Shown piece after piece: positions 1-13,192 of a stretch of 64,000 bases of DNA. The stretch lies in the NCBI RefSeq assembly GCF_037975245.1, contig NC_092568.1:26036501-26100500 (forward strand), read 5' to 3'. Position 1 is the stretch's first letter. Every line of letters starts with the position of its first letter. Under the pieces are notes generated by a model. The model worked only from the letters and a program-made list of their open reading frames with translations, was not told where the DNA came from and made no database searches. This DNA comes from Apostichopus japonicus. Lineage: Eukaryota; Echinodermata; Holothuroidea; Aspidochirotida; Stichopodidae. Made by a program: the position numbers and the translations under genes.

Positions 1-109
1 CAACTTTATTTACCGTCTATATAACAACGGTGTGTGGTAACTTCATGAAATGCTTTAACAAATGACATAATTGTAGATCGGTGGATGAATATTACGATTC
101 AAAACTTAC

Positions 110-3100
110 CATGCGTTTCACAAAAATAATGTTGCCAAAGTGATCGAACTTTTTGTTGTCCTCCAACGTCCCAGACACATAGAGTTACGTTAGGTACCGG
201 TGAGACCGTCTCGACGTTAAAGCCAATGGTGGGAATGGTATTCACTGTCTCGTTAAATTTTATTCTGTATAAGATTGTAGTTTTACCTGGAGATGAGAAG
301 AGAAAACAACACCGTAATGAGCGATACCAAGAAACTAGGTTATCAAGTTCTATAGTGCTTACTGTGTTAGGGTGTTGTCTGCTTAAATATTGTTTGTGTA
401 CAAGAACGACATTATATCATGGGAAGAACTTAAAATTAAGAAAAAAGACGTCAAAGCAATTCAGAGAAAGATAACTTTACAAAATTGTTTATCGATATAC
501 ATAGAACATGCATCCTGTCGGGTAGTATAAAATATCAAATGTACAAATCCATCTACGTAACCACTGATTGAGTAACCATATTATGGCTCAGAGGAAGCAA
601 TATATGTTTCAGTTCGCGGAATCAACCGTCAACGGCAGTCTCTTCTTTCGCTTTGTAATATAAAACGACAACAACAACTTGTACATGATGTTCATGATTG
701 TATGTACACTCTGTCTAACTATAGTCTTGTCTTTGATGGAAAGACTGGCAAAATTGGTCGCATGAAAACATCAACAACTTAGGGACATAAAGCAGAAAGA
801 GACTTCATTCAACTAAACAGTTCACGGAGAGTCTATACGTATAATTTAAAAATAATGCACAGGAGCAAATTGGTGGTTAGGAAAGATACGTGATAATGAT
901 TTTCAGAAGAAAAGAGTAGTACTGTGGTATAGATATGAGGTAGATACGTTGTAAGCAGTTTACCATTAACAATATATGCTTAGTGCTGTTGAAAAACAGA
1001 TACGGACACACGTATACCCAAACTACTGTGTTGCACATTAATTGCTGTCTCCACCATGGATTCTGAGTATGTGAGATAACGCAGATACTGATAGCAGTTT
1101 CGACACACTGAGTGGGTACACGCAGTATAAATCAGATGTTGTTAGAAGTGTAGCGGGCGTGGTATGAATCAGATACTTGAGGCAGTGTTGTCACCATGGG
1201 AACGGCGGGTATATGAAAATGAACTATGAAGCATATACGTATAGTGCCGAAACGTAGGGTACACTTTTCATAAAGCAGATTCTGTGCGATGGATACATGA
1301 TCCGTTCGTTCAAGTATGTATGTTCCTTACCAGAAAATAATTGTAAATAATCGTTATGAAATGTAAGTCAATTGATAACCGGGACTTGACAAAAGCAAAC
1401 AGCGACAACCGTGACGTTGGTGGAAGTAAGGTATGGCGGGCCGTCTGTATCATATCAAGGTGAATCGATATAAGACCAATATAAATCAATATATATATAC
1501 CAAACTTCAATCGGTATATACTTCGATTCCCAGTGATCTGTTACGGATGGCCCGCCATAGCAAGGAGCCCACAGAGAGTTGCTAGAAGCTCTCTGCATGG
1601 AGGAAACAAACTTCCACCTTATCTATGACGTAACTCTGACAATGAGGAAGTGATTTTGTTGGTCCAGTGCTACAGTCTGACAGTCATATTTCTGTGTAAT
1701 CAATACCAGAGTGTGTACATAATTGTAAACTGAACAATAACAATAACCGGTGGTATCATATGATGTCTATATATGTGTAGATCTATAAATACACACATTA
1801 TTTCTAGGAAGTATATATACACAGAACAAACAAAGCGACCGCATCACGCAATGCTCACATCAGGTTAAGGACATCAGCTGTGTGGTCTTATGTTGTGCTT
1901 ATTTTCTTTTCCTTATATTTCTTTATTTATTACATTGATTATTTCTTCAGAGAGATGGTGCTTGCAAATGCTGATTCTAAATTATTGTTTCTTTTTAAAT
2001 GACTTGCGATAGTTTCTTTTTTTTACGGTAACGACACTGTTTCCTTTTGATCAATATCAAAAACGGTAAAACAAAGGGAGAGCATAAAAAGGGTCAATAA
2101 AGTGACAATATGCGTGACGTCACAAATAGGCAAAATGGCAGCCCCCAGGCTTATGTCTTTATGGAAGAAACAACCTCCCCATAAGTTAACAAAATTTCTC
2201 AGCTGCTTGGGGGAGTTGTTCTTCATAAACTTTCCCATTTGTGTGCTCATTTACCACTTTAGTCCACTCCACTTATTCATGAAAAGGATACTTAGAAAAC
2301 ACTTAATCAACTTGATACGTGATTGCCAAATACTTCAACGAAAAGTTTAAAGCGTTTGTTCAACGAGTGAACTAACGGGGCGCAAGCTCCACGCTTTTCT
2401 GATGTTTCCATACCATATACATATCTGCATGTGAAACGTGGAGGTGCATGATGCTTATGTCAACAACTCTGCAATTCTAGCTACCTGACACAATCGTCCC
2501 GTCGAGAGTAAAAAAAGATATCCATCGATAGTCACTTTTACATGCACGCTTAGATAATGTTTTATTCGCATAGCTTAGGTTATAAGTACTACAACATTCT
2601 TATCGCAACAAGGAAGTATACAAGTCGATACAGGTACATGAATAGACTTTAATCGACAAACAGAATCATTGACAGGCTAAAACAATACAGTTTTGTGCAA
2701 GAAAATGAGACGACAGCAATATCTGAAAGTATTGAAAAGTTGTGAATACTTAAACTATTTAAATAGACACAAAGAAACATTTTGTGAGCAAGTTTTCGAG
2801 TTAAGTTTTTATTTGTACTATTTTTTTTTATGGTCTGTACTTTATTTGGTTACCAGGCAGCTGTATACACCAATGTATAGACTGTGTATATGTAAGAGCC
2901 ACAAAATCTGATTTTATCGTAGTTCCCCTCACTTGATCAAAGTTCAACATGAAGTGAAACGACGTGTACCATGCGTAACGTAACGTAACTTTTCTGCAAT
3001 CTGTTCGTTTAGAGCAGGAATCATACTTTGACTCAGATTCCAAAGTCATGCTGCTAATTCCCCCTCCCCCCTTCCCCTTCCTCCCCACACACCGCATAAT

Positions 3101-6100
3101 ATCCTCCCGTGGATTATAATATCAAGCAAACAAGAATATGTTCAGCATTTCACTGGCAGAAATTTTGCAAAAACAATGAAGAACTACATTTTTTTCACAG
3201 AAGCAACATACATATATATATATATCAGTCACATATCACTTCATAAATGATCCATATGGACATGTCGTTTAGAACATGGACATATATTTTTCAGAACATC
3301 GTCATATCCTGAATGAGTCATTCGGCGTTCCATAGTTGAAACATTGCTTGTCCCGGCCCTGTCTGTCTGTCTGTCTCGATACTTGGTTCAAGACACAATT
3401 CGACCATGGACAATTTATAATACAATATCAGTATGTAACGTACAAGAACCCTTGATAGGCCCCCTAATTAGAACTATATGCTTTCATGTTGATGGCCTCG
3501 ATTGTTAACGAATGAAAGTAACCGTTTTATCCAGTGAAGATAATTGGATCTGGATTTGAAATTAATATTTCCCTTTCCCTAATTTGTTGCGGGACTAGTT
3601 TTCCTGAAGTAGTTTATTTGTGTGAGTGTGGCTACCAATGATAAGAATGTCACTAACATAAACTCAGTTTTGACCCACATGAACTGTAATTACCTATCAA
3701 TGTCTCGTGTCAAGACACACCTCCAGGGGGAGGAGGTGGGGTACGGTGTAGGGCGCAAATAGAGAGAGAATCGGATCTCGGGGAAGCTGTGGAGAGAGGA
3801 AGTATGCAAATATATGGTATGGAATCTTCACTTTTCTGGTATACCGGTTGATGTTGGAGGTCTTCAGAAATGAAAACAAAAAAGTGTGGGTATGGTGTCT
3901 CGGGGTGGAGAGGCGTTAAGAGGCAGGCGCGTAACTCGGGCAGATGTTAAGGCTCATAATGTTGGGTAGGAGTGGTAAAATGCGGTTCAATTGCAATTTT
4001 CCTATACGAAATGATACATTCAGACCGTGACGTCATTGGTTTCATCACGCCTTCATGTTACAGTAATAATAGTTCTATGTCAGGGTATATTCATTTTATG
4101 ATAATATTATACCGATATAACGTTGAAACGCATCACCGGGTGTATTTTTTTCACTGGCACGAAACTTTAAATGAGGACAAAAATTAGTAGTATGCACCCT
4201 CACACTAAGAAGGCTGGCTACGCGCTTGGTACGACACATGAGTGATGCATTTTCTGTTTTTCTCATTTTCTCTCTCCCCCCTCTCTCCAATTTCTGTTCT
4301 TATTCGGTTATGTATTAGGACACTAAAGTTCAAATCTATTTTTGACATATTTTGTTACAATTGTCCGTTTCAAAACAAACTGGCTGCCGAGTTTCTCCTC
4401 GACAGACCGTTATCACCTTCAATATCTATGATATTTGTAATGTTCACGACTTGAAAACAGAGTAACCGACAATCTTTTTGGGGTCAAAATTCCACACACA
4501 TTTGGCTTGCTAGCAACTACAGGACATTCCCGATACAACCCAAAATTCCCAATATATACTTTAAATTTCTCGCTTATGGGGTTAAACCTTTGTAAAAGAC
4601 ACCAACTATATTCACACAGCTGAGTTCACACTGTGTATAGGTCTGCTACGTACAAAGCCTCTCGTGTTTACAATTAACAATTCATAACTTCATTAAGCAT
4701 TACCCTTTTACAGTATCATGGTTTTGACAAAGACATTTGACGGTTACTTGCCATTGAGAACTACATGTCACCTGGTCACATGACGTCACTGTATTGAAAA
4801 TTACTGTGCATTAACTATCATTGAACGTGTTCTGATGTGTGTGTACTGCATACGGTACTAAATGATGGCTTCACGATAAGTAGTCTAACTGTCGCTCATT
4901 TGAATTAACCCCAAAATATGGTAGAGAGACCAAGAACTGTCAGCCATGTTGTCGACTTTCATCAGTCTCAGCCTACTGAGCTTGTTAAATCCGACATTGT
5001 TAATTTCCTTCGGTACGCTGAGTATCACTTGCTACCGTTCGTTAGATATTTCTCAACCCCTTTGGAAACATTTACACAACAGCTGAGCAGAGGGAGCAGC
5101 CATTATAATTAGTGTTAATGCACGTTTGATGAGGCGAAGGTCGAGGTAGGAATAAGGCAATTTCGCCTAATCACAACTTACAAAGAATACCTTCAGAGTA
5201 ACCTGCCACACTGAGACATTTTACTGTCAATATTGAACCCGCCCGCCCCCCAAACCAACCCCCACCCCACCCTACTTAACGTCTGAAAATAAATTGGAGA
5301 GGATGGATGTCCTAGAATATTTTATCCCTTATACCTTTTATACTTCTAACATGCACTGACACATATAGGCGTAGGATCAAATTGGGCTCCTACGTCTATG
5401 CACTGACATGTAGGTCTAATAGCTACAGTAGTACGACATTCAAACTCTCTGTAGATATCGATAAACGACGCACCACCCTTAACTTTCAAATCAGCTTTCA
5501 AGCTGCTTCCCCTGACACGGGTCAACTATAGTAAATAATAATTAATCTTAACTTCCACTGAAACTTTAATGAACGACAGCGAGTCATAATTCCAACGTGG
5601 CTACATTTCAACATACATCAGTTGCCATAAAAATGAACAACGGCAAGAGCAGTAAACTAAAAAAAAATGGGTTATTAAATTAACAATTTTTTTTTTCATT
5701 TGCTCTCAAAGAATAGAGACCATAACAAAGGCACTGTTTCTCTCTCTGAATGATTCACGTGCAATGAAACAGAGAGGGAGAAGAACTATAGTAATACTTC
5801 GACGGTATAATTTAAACCACTTCTGTGACAAATCAATGTTCGTGCGAAGATTTAGATAGAAAAGACAATGATATGAACTAAATCAGAAAACCAGTATGTT
5901 TTGTGATTCCTGGCCATATAATTTGTTCAAAATCCAAATAACCATCTGACTAATGTAGAGCAAGTGAATTAAAACTTGTCCAGGAATTAAGTGAGAACCA
6001 GAAAAGATCAGACATCCGTCTGCTCTCATTTGTAGCCCTCCTCTTGTGGGCGTCAACCATTTCATTCACTGGTAAGGATTTTGCAGTATAGAATTTTTAT

Positions 6101-8820
6101 TCCAAAATGTTTCAATATACAGAAAGGACAGTCTTTCTATACGTGAAATCTAGACACATAAATATATGAATAAAAGAACATTTTCTGTAACTTACCATCA
6201 GTTTGGAGCTATAGCCAATCAGCTCTGCCACCTAATTACAACTATCCCTTTAAATAATTGTTATTGATGAATGAGAGAGCTATACATGACATTGTTTATA
6301 CATTGTGAAATATTTGCACAACTTACCGCCAAAGCTAAAGTCATCTAGTATAAATCATAGAGAAAATACCCAATTTTGAGACCATTTGTGATAACCTCCA
6401 ACTTAATACTTGAAACTGAGTTATCGTGTTCGCAAGGTTTTCAGTTTAACATCTGGTGACCTATTATCACCTTTGATCCCAGACAAAAACAATAGCAACC
6501 GAGAACGCAACATGGTGGTGCATCTACATACAAAGTCAATAAAAAGCACTAACAACAATAACAACAATTCAGCGCTCGAGCAGAAATCAAAGTCAGCATT
6601 TCTTGAAGTTAGGGGCAGTGAGTATGTGCCATTACCATCGAACTCTCGCCTTCAAGCCGATGAAATATTTCAGCTAACCAACACCGCCATTATATCCGAA
6701 GTGGATGTTGTTCCCTTTTCGCCATTTTCAATTGGGGGAGGGGAGGGTGAGGCTGGGGTTTGGGAGACTGGGTATGATGAGGCTGGGGTTGGGGAGGTTG
6801 GGGAGGGGGAGGATGGGGTTGGTGAGGCTGGGTGAAAGAGTTTCAAGTACTTCGATTGCCTATATTTAAGACATTCGGCACGCAATAGTTTGAGTAGCCT
6901 ACAAACTATATATTGTTATTATTCTCTGCTCACATATATTCGTGCGTTGTGGAACCAGTTTAGCGATACGGTAAACCAACTGCTTTGAAGGAGATAAAAA
7001 CCCAACCATCATCTTTACTTTATACAACCATGGAGGTAAAACAGGTTTATAGCTCCATGATACAACAGAACTCTGAGTGATGAATAACTTCCCCCAATAA
7101 GCTAAGAGAAATCTTGCTCCATTTGGGAGATATCGTGGTTATAAAGGTATGTCGTGTGGCGGAGGGGGGGGGGCTGTCATTTCGTAAGTCTGTGATGTCA
7201 TAGTGCCACTAGGATTTGAACAGTTAACTTTCTCTTTGTTTTTGCTTTCATAATTTTCAAGGTATGACTGTTAACAATATTGATACTGAAACCAGTGATG
7301 TTAGGAGCTTTTTAGCATTTGCGAAATATATCTCCATTACAAAAAATAACTACATTTCTAATAAAGAATGAAGGGGAAAAACATTAAATTTGGACCACAA
7401 TTGGCTCAATGTTGTGATCGTTGTTTTGGGGAAGATGTTCACTTACATATATCTCAATTAAATATGTAGGCAAGTGATAACTGATGGGTTTGTGTCTCCA
7501 TTAAGCTACATATATTCCATTCAATACACACAATGCAGTATAGGGCCTATATCAAATATTGCCAACAATAGCTTTCAGGACAGAGATTGTTGCTGTTTTT
7601 CAAAGTCCTAGACCAGACAATTTCTCTTCAAATAAACACTTGACTCTATTATTTCAATCTGCCTCAAATTTCATTTTCAAGAACTTTGTTATGAGTCATT
7701 AACTATATAGCATTTCAATGACGCATTGGAATTTATGCATTAACGCTTTCTTTTTCTTCTGTTTCGAAAAGCCTTCGAACAATTCAATTGTTTCCTGTAC
7801 AATTAACATCAATGTAGTACTACAGTGTGTGTGGGTACAGTATAGCTCATCGGGAAGGCTTTATACACTTAAGAATTGTAGTCCTATTCTGCGAATGATC
7901 AATACAACTGCAATCATTGTGCGAAAACAGTGTTCGAACCGATACTTTGTCTGCACTATGCACAGCCAATGTGAATGTTAAGACCGTACCGCTATCAAAA
8001 TATCGGCAAAATTTATCGGCAGAGCAATCGCATTCGAGATTACATGAACTACTGTACACACTGAAAGTTGAGACACCGAAACACCTCTCTGAACGAGGGG
8101 TGTGAAAAACCTGACACCCTGAGTGGTGACTCAAGTTATTCGTGTATACATTGCCAGGACTCTTCTGTTAGTACACTTCCGTGAACTTAGGCTCGGGCAC
8201 TTTTAGTGCAACTTTAGTACACTGTGGTGCAAAATGCATATATTGAAACGACTTACTGTAATTCACTGTTATTTTCACACCAGCATTCATTTTATCTTAT
8301 TTTTATCACACACGGTCACACAATCTCCGTTCAAACCCTCCCCCATCCTTCCGCTCCTCACTCCTCCCCCGTGACCCTATACCCCTCATGAGAACTTACA
8401 ATACGATGGCATTTACCCATTCTAATGTATCCTGCCGCCCGCCCCCTCCCCCTCTCTTACTCAGTGTATACATACAGTAGACTCAACGGCCGTATCTTAC
8501 CACCATCGGCCAATAAGACTTATTTTGTATGTACCATATAATACAAAGTAATCACACCTACGCAAGGATTATATATAATCTTGTTCTATGAAAATAAAAA
8601 CTTGGACAAATTTTCGAGAAAGAAAAATATAACTTTTATTATAAGGGCAAAGTCACCCACAAACATTTCCCATTTCATTGTATTTTGCTGACTTCCATTT
8701 CATCCGTTAATCACACAGACTGAATTCTATGAAAGGTTGTACAATTGAAAGGTTAACTTCCACTAAAAAGTGATTCAACCATGCAGGGACAATTAGAAGC
8801 TAGTAATATTTCACACCATG

Positions 8821-8863
<43 letters not shown>

Positions 8864-10755
8864 ATATCTATCGAAACGAACTTTGCGGTGCAGGAAACAC
8901 AAGCAAATGCCGTTTTCTGAATAGAGTATTTGGGCCTTATTGGAAGTGGTAAAAACCGGGAATAGATGACAGATATACACATATTGTAGGGTATACATAT
9001 ACATATACAAACACAAATGCATATACATATGTACCTATACCATGGAACTATTACAATACTTAACTACGTATAGGCTTAGTAGGCAAAACGATAACAATAT
9101 ATAATCGAGAGAGACGAGGTCCGGAAATCACCGCAAGGTGAACGGTGCTATCAAGGCAAACGAAAGGTGAGAGGTGAGCAGATTCGGCAGAAAATAGCTT
9201 AAAATGACAAATAAAGTAATCCATCATGTTTATCATTTTGTTATTACATCATTGGGTTGTTATGAAATGCATGAATGTACAGAGTTTGAAATAAGAATGG
9301 TTTTTAATAGTATTTAATTAAAGCAGTATATTCCACCCCCACCTCAGGCTTGAACTATCTGAAAAAATACAACATTCTGGCCGATAATCAACATATTGGA
9401 GGCATCTACCTTAGTTATCGACTCCAAAAGTAAAAATTTTTACGGACGACCGTCTAAAATCCTCTGCTTCACAACACAGCTGCTATCTTGGTAATGATCA
9501 TTCGGCAACCCTTCACAACAAACAATGCATGTATACATGACCCTTGTTCGAATTTTAGGTTCTTCCCAATATTTGTTATAATCGACAAAAGATGGTCACC
9601 TACTGTATAGATCCAATGTCGCCCAGTTTAGTGACCTTCGAGCTATTGGTGCTCATTGGTGACTAATATGTGGACCCTTGGCAGTCGAAATGGAGTCGAA
9701 AAGGGCATGCAGAGGGTTAAGGAACTTTTCGCGAAGACTACGAATGAATTTAATTGGCAATTCGAGTAGTTGGTCTATAACGACTAAATAAATGTGACCG
9801 TTAGCGAAACCGAAGGGAATATGGGAAGGGGGATGTAGGAAGGCCTGGTGAAGAAGGGGGGGAGGAGGGGGACAACCGAGATGATGAGCTCAGAAGGGAA
9901 AGGAAGGGAAATGATAGAGGAAGGAGATGGAAGAAGATGGAGAGTTAGGAGTGGAGAAGGAAGGGAAGGAAATATAGGAAGAAAAGGGATGGCGAAGAAT
10001 GACAGAGGACCTTATAGACAGGAAGGGGACGCTTTCCTGAGTTTTCTCATTTAACCTGAATTATTATCTTGCTATAGCATTCAAACTGTACGTTTATATT
10101 CAAGGGTCTTTATTCTATACCTATATATAACGATGCACGATGCTGCAAAATTCACATTGCTTTGTGTTTAAAACTGTAAAGTAACACGCAATTTATTTTT
10201 GTATTTTTACATTACTCGACATTTCCATTCCATGGCAGTTAAAGGTACTGACTTTGATGTACAGACTAGCATGGGACCCATGACTGATGTTAATGTCGGC
10301 ATTCCATTGTTTGGTATATTCTAAATCCTATTTTTAGAATTCTAACAGTTGCTGAATATGATCGGGACTCTTTTTGCATAGCCTATATACGATGACCCAC
10401 TAACTACGTAGTGCATTAAAATTCCTGAATTGGAAATTAATATCCAAACATTATTAATATGCAGGCAAATTTCAAGTATATGGCAGAAATTCTAAGCAGC
10501 CTATATGCATGAAGACCATTGACTTGCATTTAGAAAACTACAAATTAAATGATAACGTCTAGTGAAAGTTCGACGCGTGTCAGGCCTAACCAAGATGCAA
10601 ATATCATATTCCGAGTTTGTTATTCTTAACGGATGACTTTACTCACCAGCTGCGTCCAATCCAAGCATCAGAATCCGCGACTCCTTCCCTCCAGAGATTG
10701 GAAACTTATAATCCACATTAAGAACATCCGATAGTTTTCCCATAGCCTTCCCCAT
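110..10755 (-). CDS. ARF/ARL-family small GTPase, 5' two exons (partial, runs off left edge)
   Basis: Two exons are visible. Exon 1 is 10647-10755 (ATG at 10753-10755, donor gtgagt). Exon 2 is 110-286 (acceptor ctccag, donor gtaagt). The phase-1 junction falls in the last Gly of the P-loop, and the joined frame gives residues 1-95. Visible motifs: Gly2 for N-myristoylation (MGKAMGKL), P-loop GLDAAGKT at 32-39, switch I PTIGFN near 55-60, and switch II WDVGGQ at 75-80 with the catalytic Gln. Members of this family are GTP-dependent switches that recruit coats and effectors to membranes. The N-terminal segment is about 8 residues longer than in ARF1. The [12 protein letters not shown] stretch recalls ARL4, while switch I is ARF-like, so the subfamily is open. 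Exon 2 ends in phase 1 (ETH-G), where the NKxD exons should follow beyond the window. Family membership is sure; orthology is not. Confidence 0.9.
1432..1559. repeat. Short inverted-repeat element with TA ends
   Basis: TATGGCGGGCC at 1432-1442 is exactly reverse-complemented by GGCCCGCCATA at 1549-1559, and the match weakly extends inward. The unit is about 128 bp and begins and ends in TA. That would suit a small Tc1/mariner-type MITE with TA target duplication, but only one copy is seen here. Confidence 0.4.
6727..6835 (+). repeat. G-rich low-complexity tract
   Basis: Repeated GGGG runs in GAGGCTGGGGTT-like blocks occur on the plus strand. The sequence has G-quadruplex potential. The open frames on both strands (Gly/Glu/Val-rich on plus, Pro/Ser-rich on minus) are products of the base composition. 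Confidence 0.6.
8824..8861. repeat. (TA)n microsatellite
   Basis: An uninterrupted AT dinucleotide run inside intron 1 of the ARF-like gene. Confidence 0.9.
9811..10010 (+). repeat. Purine-rich tract
   Basis: About 200 bases of mostly A/G on the plus strand, with runs such as GGGGGGAGGAGGGGG. It lies about 0.6 kb downstream of exon 1 of the ARF-like gene in the transcribed direction. The open frame across it (Gly/Arg/Glu-rich) is compositional. Confidence 0.6.
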
Positions 10756-12568
10756 GGTTGGTAAATCTTATCCAACTGTTTCTTAACTTTTTATGTATGT
10801 ATGTCCATATCCATAAACGGTAAGACAACCCGTGCAAAACAAAGTCTCAAAATTCTAGCCTTGCTTAGATTTAATGACGTAAAGAGAGAAAGGTGAAACA
10901 AACAATCTTAATCTTTTAATCCCGGTCGACACAGAGAGATTAACCAAATGAAGGGAACAAGTCCCTGCTCTCACTGCTCGAAACACTGTAGCAGTATGAT
11001 AACGACACGCTAAAACAATAACCAGCGAATTAATGAGATATTCCCAGACTGAACCAGCAAGTAAACACTTCAAGTCGAGAGCACGGTTACGCAATCTAAG
11101 TAGCTAAGTGCGTAATGTGGTCCTATACTTGACTTGGAAGAAAGCTGAAGCTGTGTTATAAGTTTCTTAGTTCCGAGTAGTTTTAATTCCTACAGACTAA
11201 ACCAGTTTTGCAATTAGCTGCAAGATATGCCGGTTTATTTCTCTATTGCAGGTCTAGCTCAGATGGTAAATTAGATAGGGAATAGAACACTTTACTGAGA
11301 GCCTTGATCCACTATGGCTAACAACTCTTACAGTTGGATGAAGAGCTTGCAGCCACGTACCGGTATTGATGGTCAGAACTCGACAAGAACTCATTGAAAG
11401 TAAAGACAAACTACAGTTAAAATTTCAGGCAGCTTTTCCATTCACCATTTTTTATTTTCCAATTTCAATTCCAATGCCAAAAGTGGTCTTTGATATTCTG
11501 AAACAAAGTTTTTATGCAAGCTCAGCGCTGAAAAGATATTCCGTGTGAGTAGTCTGTACACACACTGTGTATCATAGACAGTACTGTAGACAGGCGACAC
11601 AATACAAAATTACGACTCTATGGTACAGACAGTCTGGCACGATCCCCAAATCGAAAATCTTCAGAATATAAAGAAAATCCCACTGCGTATCCAAATATAT
11701 ATCTCTTTTATTCCGAGACAAGAGATTATTTGTGAACGCTTTTCACCGTTTGTATATATCAGACCGACCGACGCGTGGCTTTCACAATAGGCCTATGTTA
11801 ATTCACGATAGCACCCCACTCAACTGTTCTAAACCGCAATACCGTAAGATAGACTGATTCGAAAACACGAACTGCGATGATATTCAGTAACGGGGAAGTC
11901 AACCCAGGTACATTACACTATGACTATTCGCCTAAAGTTAAACATTGAAAATGACTACACTGTACTACGTGTTTGTACGATACAGTTTAAGTTCCTGTAT
12001 AAACCTGCACCGTATCATACGTTCCAATCGATACGGTATCATCAACCCTGCGAGTAGTTTGCATGCGTATTACGGACAGTTGATCTATTTGACCTGCGGT
12101 TACCGCATTTAGGAACTGGAAGGTTATCAAACAGATCAGCGATGAGTGACTGCCATCAGCAAATTCCTTTTGAATTCCAGGGGTACACAAGTCTCCTTAC
12201 TTTACTGGTTAATTAGATTGTCATAAGCTATAACCCGAATGTTAAATTGGTGATATATTAGTAACAGTACGTAATTATGTCATATATATATATATATTGC
12301 CTTCGACTAAGTTGGAACTAACACTATATGCGTCAACATATAAAATGTTATGACTTATGTTGAATGGTGTGTTAATACCTTTGTATATCTTCCAATCGCA
12401 GACTATATGTGACATATTTTATACATTTTATTGAAGCAGTGTACAGACGAGTGTCTCCCAGTGAAGGTTGGTATATAAAAAGAACTTCGAAGCATCCGTT
12501 AGGCCAATTTGTCATCTGTAAAAACTTATTTACATCATGACCAAACTCAGCGGAAACTCAGAAGACCG

Positions 12569-12618
<50 letters not shown>

Positions 12619-13192
12619 TTGTGCCAAAACTTGCGATGAATTATCCAAATTTTTGGATAAATTGTTACTGAAATGAAACGTTACCATTTAGAGATGAAAC
12701 TTATCAATTTGGAAATGATACTTCAACGGGATAAAAAGCCTTATTTCGAGACAAATATCCAAATTCGATCTAAAACGCCCACATGTGGACATTAAACATT
12801 GCGAATCTTAAGAGTCAAGATATTGTTATAAATGGTCGAGTTTCAGAGTCGACGTAAAGCTTTTGAAATGGAACTTAGCCCTGAATATAAAAAACAATTG
12901 TAACGTCATTATTTTATCACAAGATGCAAGATGATCTGACCCAACGGCAAACAATTTCTGGTAGTGCTAAATTTTTAGCGTTGTTTTGAACTTAAGGTTC
13001 AGTCTCGTTTTCTGTTTTATTATTTCTGCTAGTATATACTTAGTACTATGAGAATTTTCTTTTCATGAAACTTTATTCTTTTGTATGGCCGTACATGTTT
13101 TCCGTACTTTGGTGCTACTAACTTCAATATGAAAATACCGTGTGGCCAGCCTCGGATGACAATGCTACGAGAAGTATATTTAGGCGGATAGA
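10756..13192. other. Divergent intergenic region, ARF-like gene to Kelch gene
   Basis: About 2.4 kb separates the start codons of two divergently transcribed genes, so it must contain both promoters and 5' UTRs. I see no clear TATA box for either. It includes the TA microsatellite at 12572-12614 and a short one near 12282-12297. Just before the Kelch start is a short upstream ORF (ATGs at 13156 and 13162, stop TAG at 13189-13191). Confidence 0.6.
12572..12614. repeat. (TA)n microsatellite
   Basis: An uninterrupted TA dinucleotide run about 0.6 kb upstream of the Kelch gene. Confidence 0.9.

Larger units (their letters stand above)
287..10646 (-). other. 10.4 kb intron 1 of the ARF-like gene
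   Basis: I see no further exon on either strand. Open frames here are short and have no recognisable domain. It holds a short inverted repeat at 1432-1559, a C-rich stretch near 3060-3085, a G-rich stretch near 6727-6835, a TA microsatellite at 8824-8861 and a purine-rich strand near 9811-10010. Confidence 0.7.

Noticed and set aside
6410-6885. Overlapping open frames with Gly/Glu/Val (plus) and Pro/Ser (minus) repeats
   Set aside because: They follow the G-rich tract, show no domain, and lie inside the ARF-like intron.
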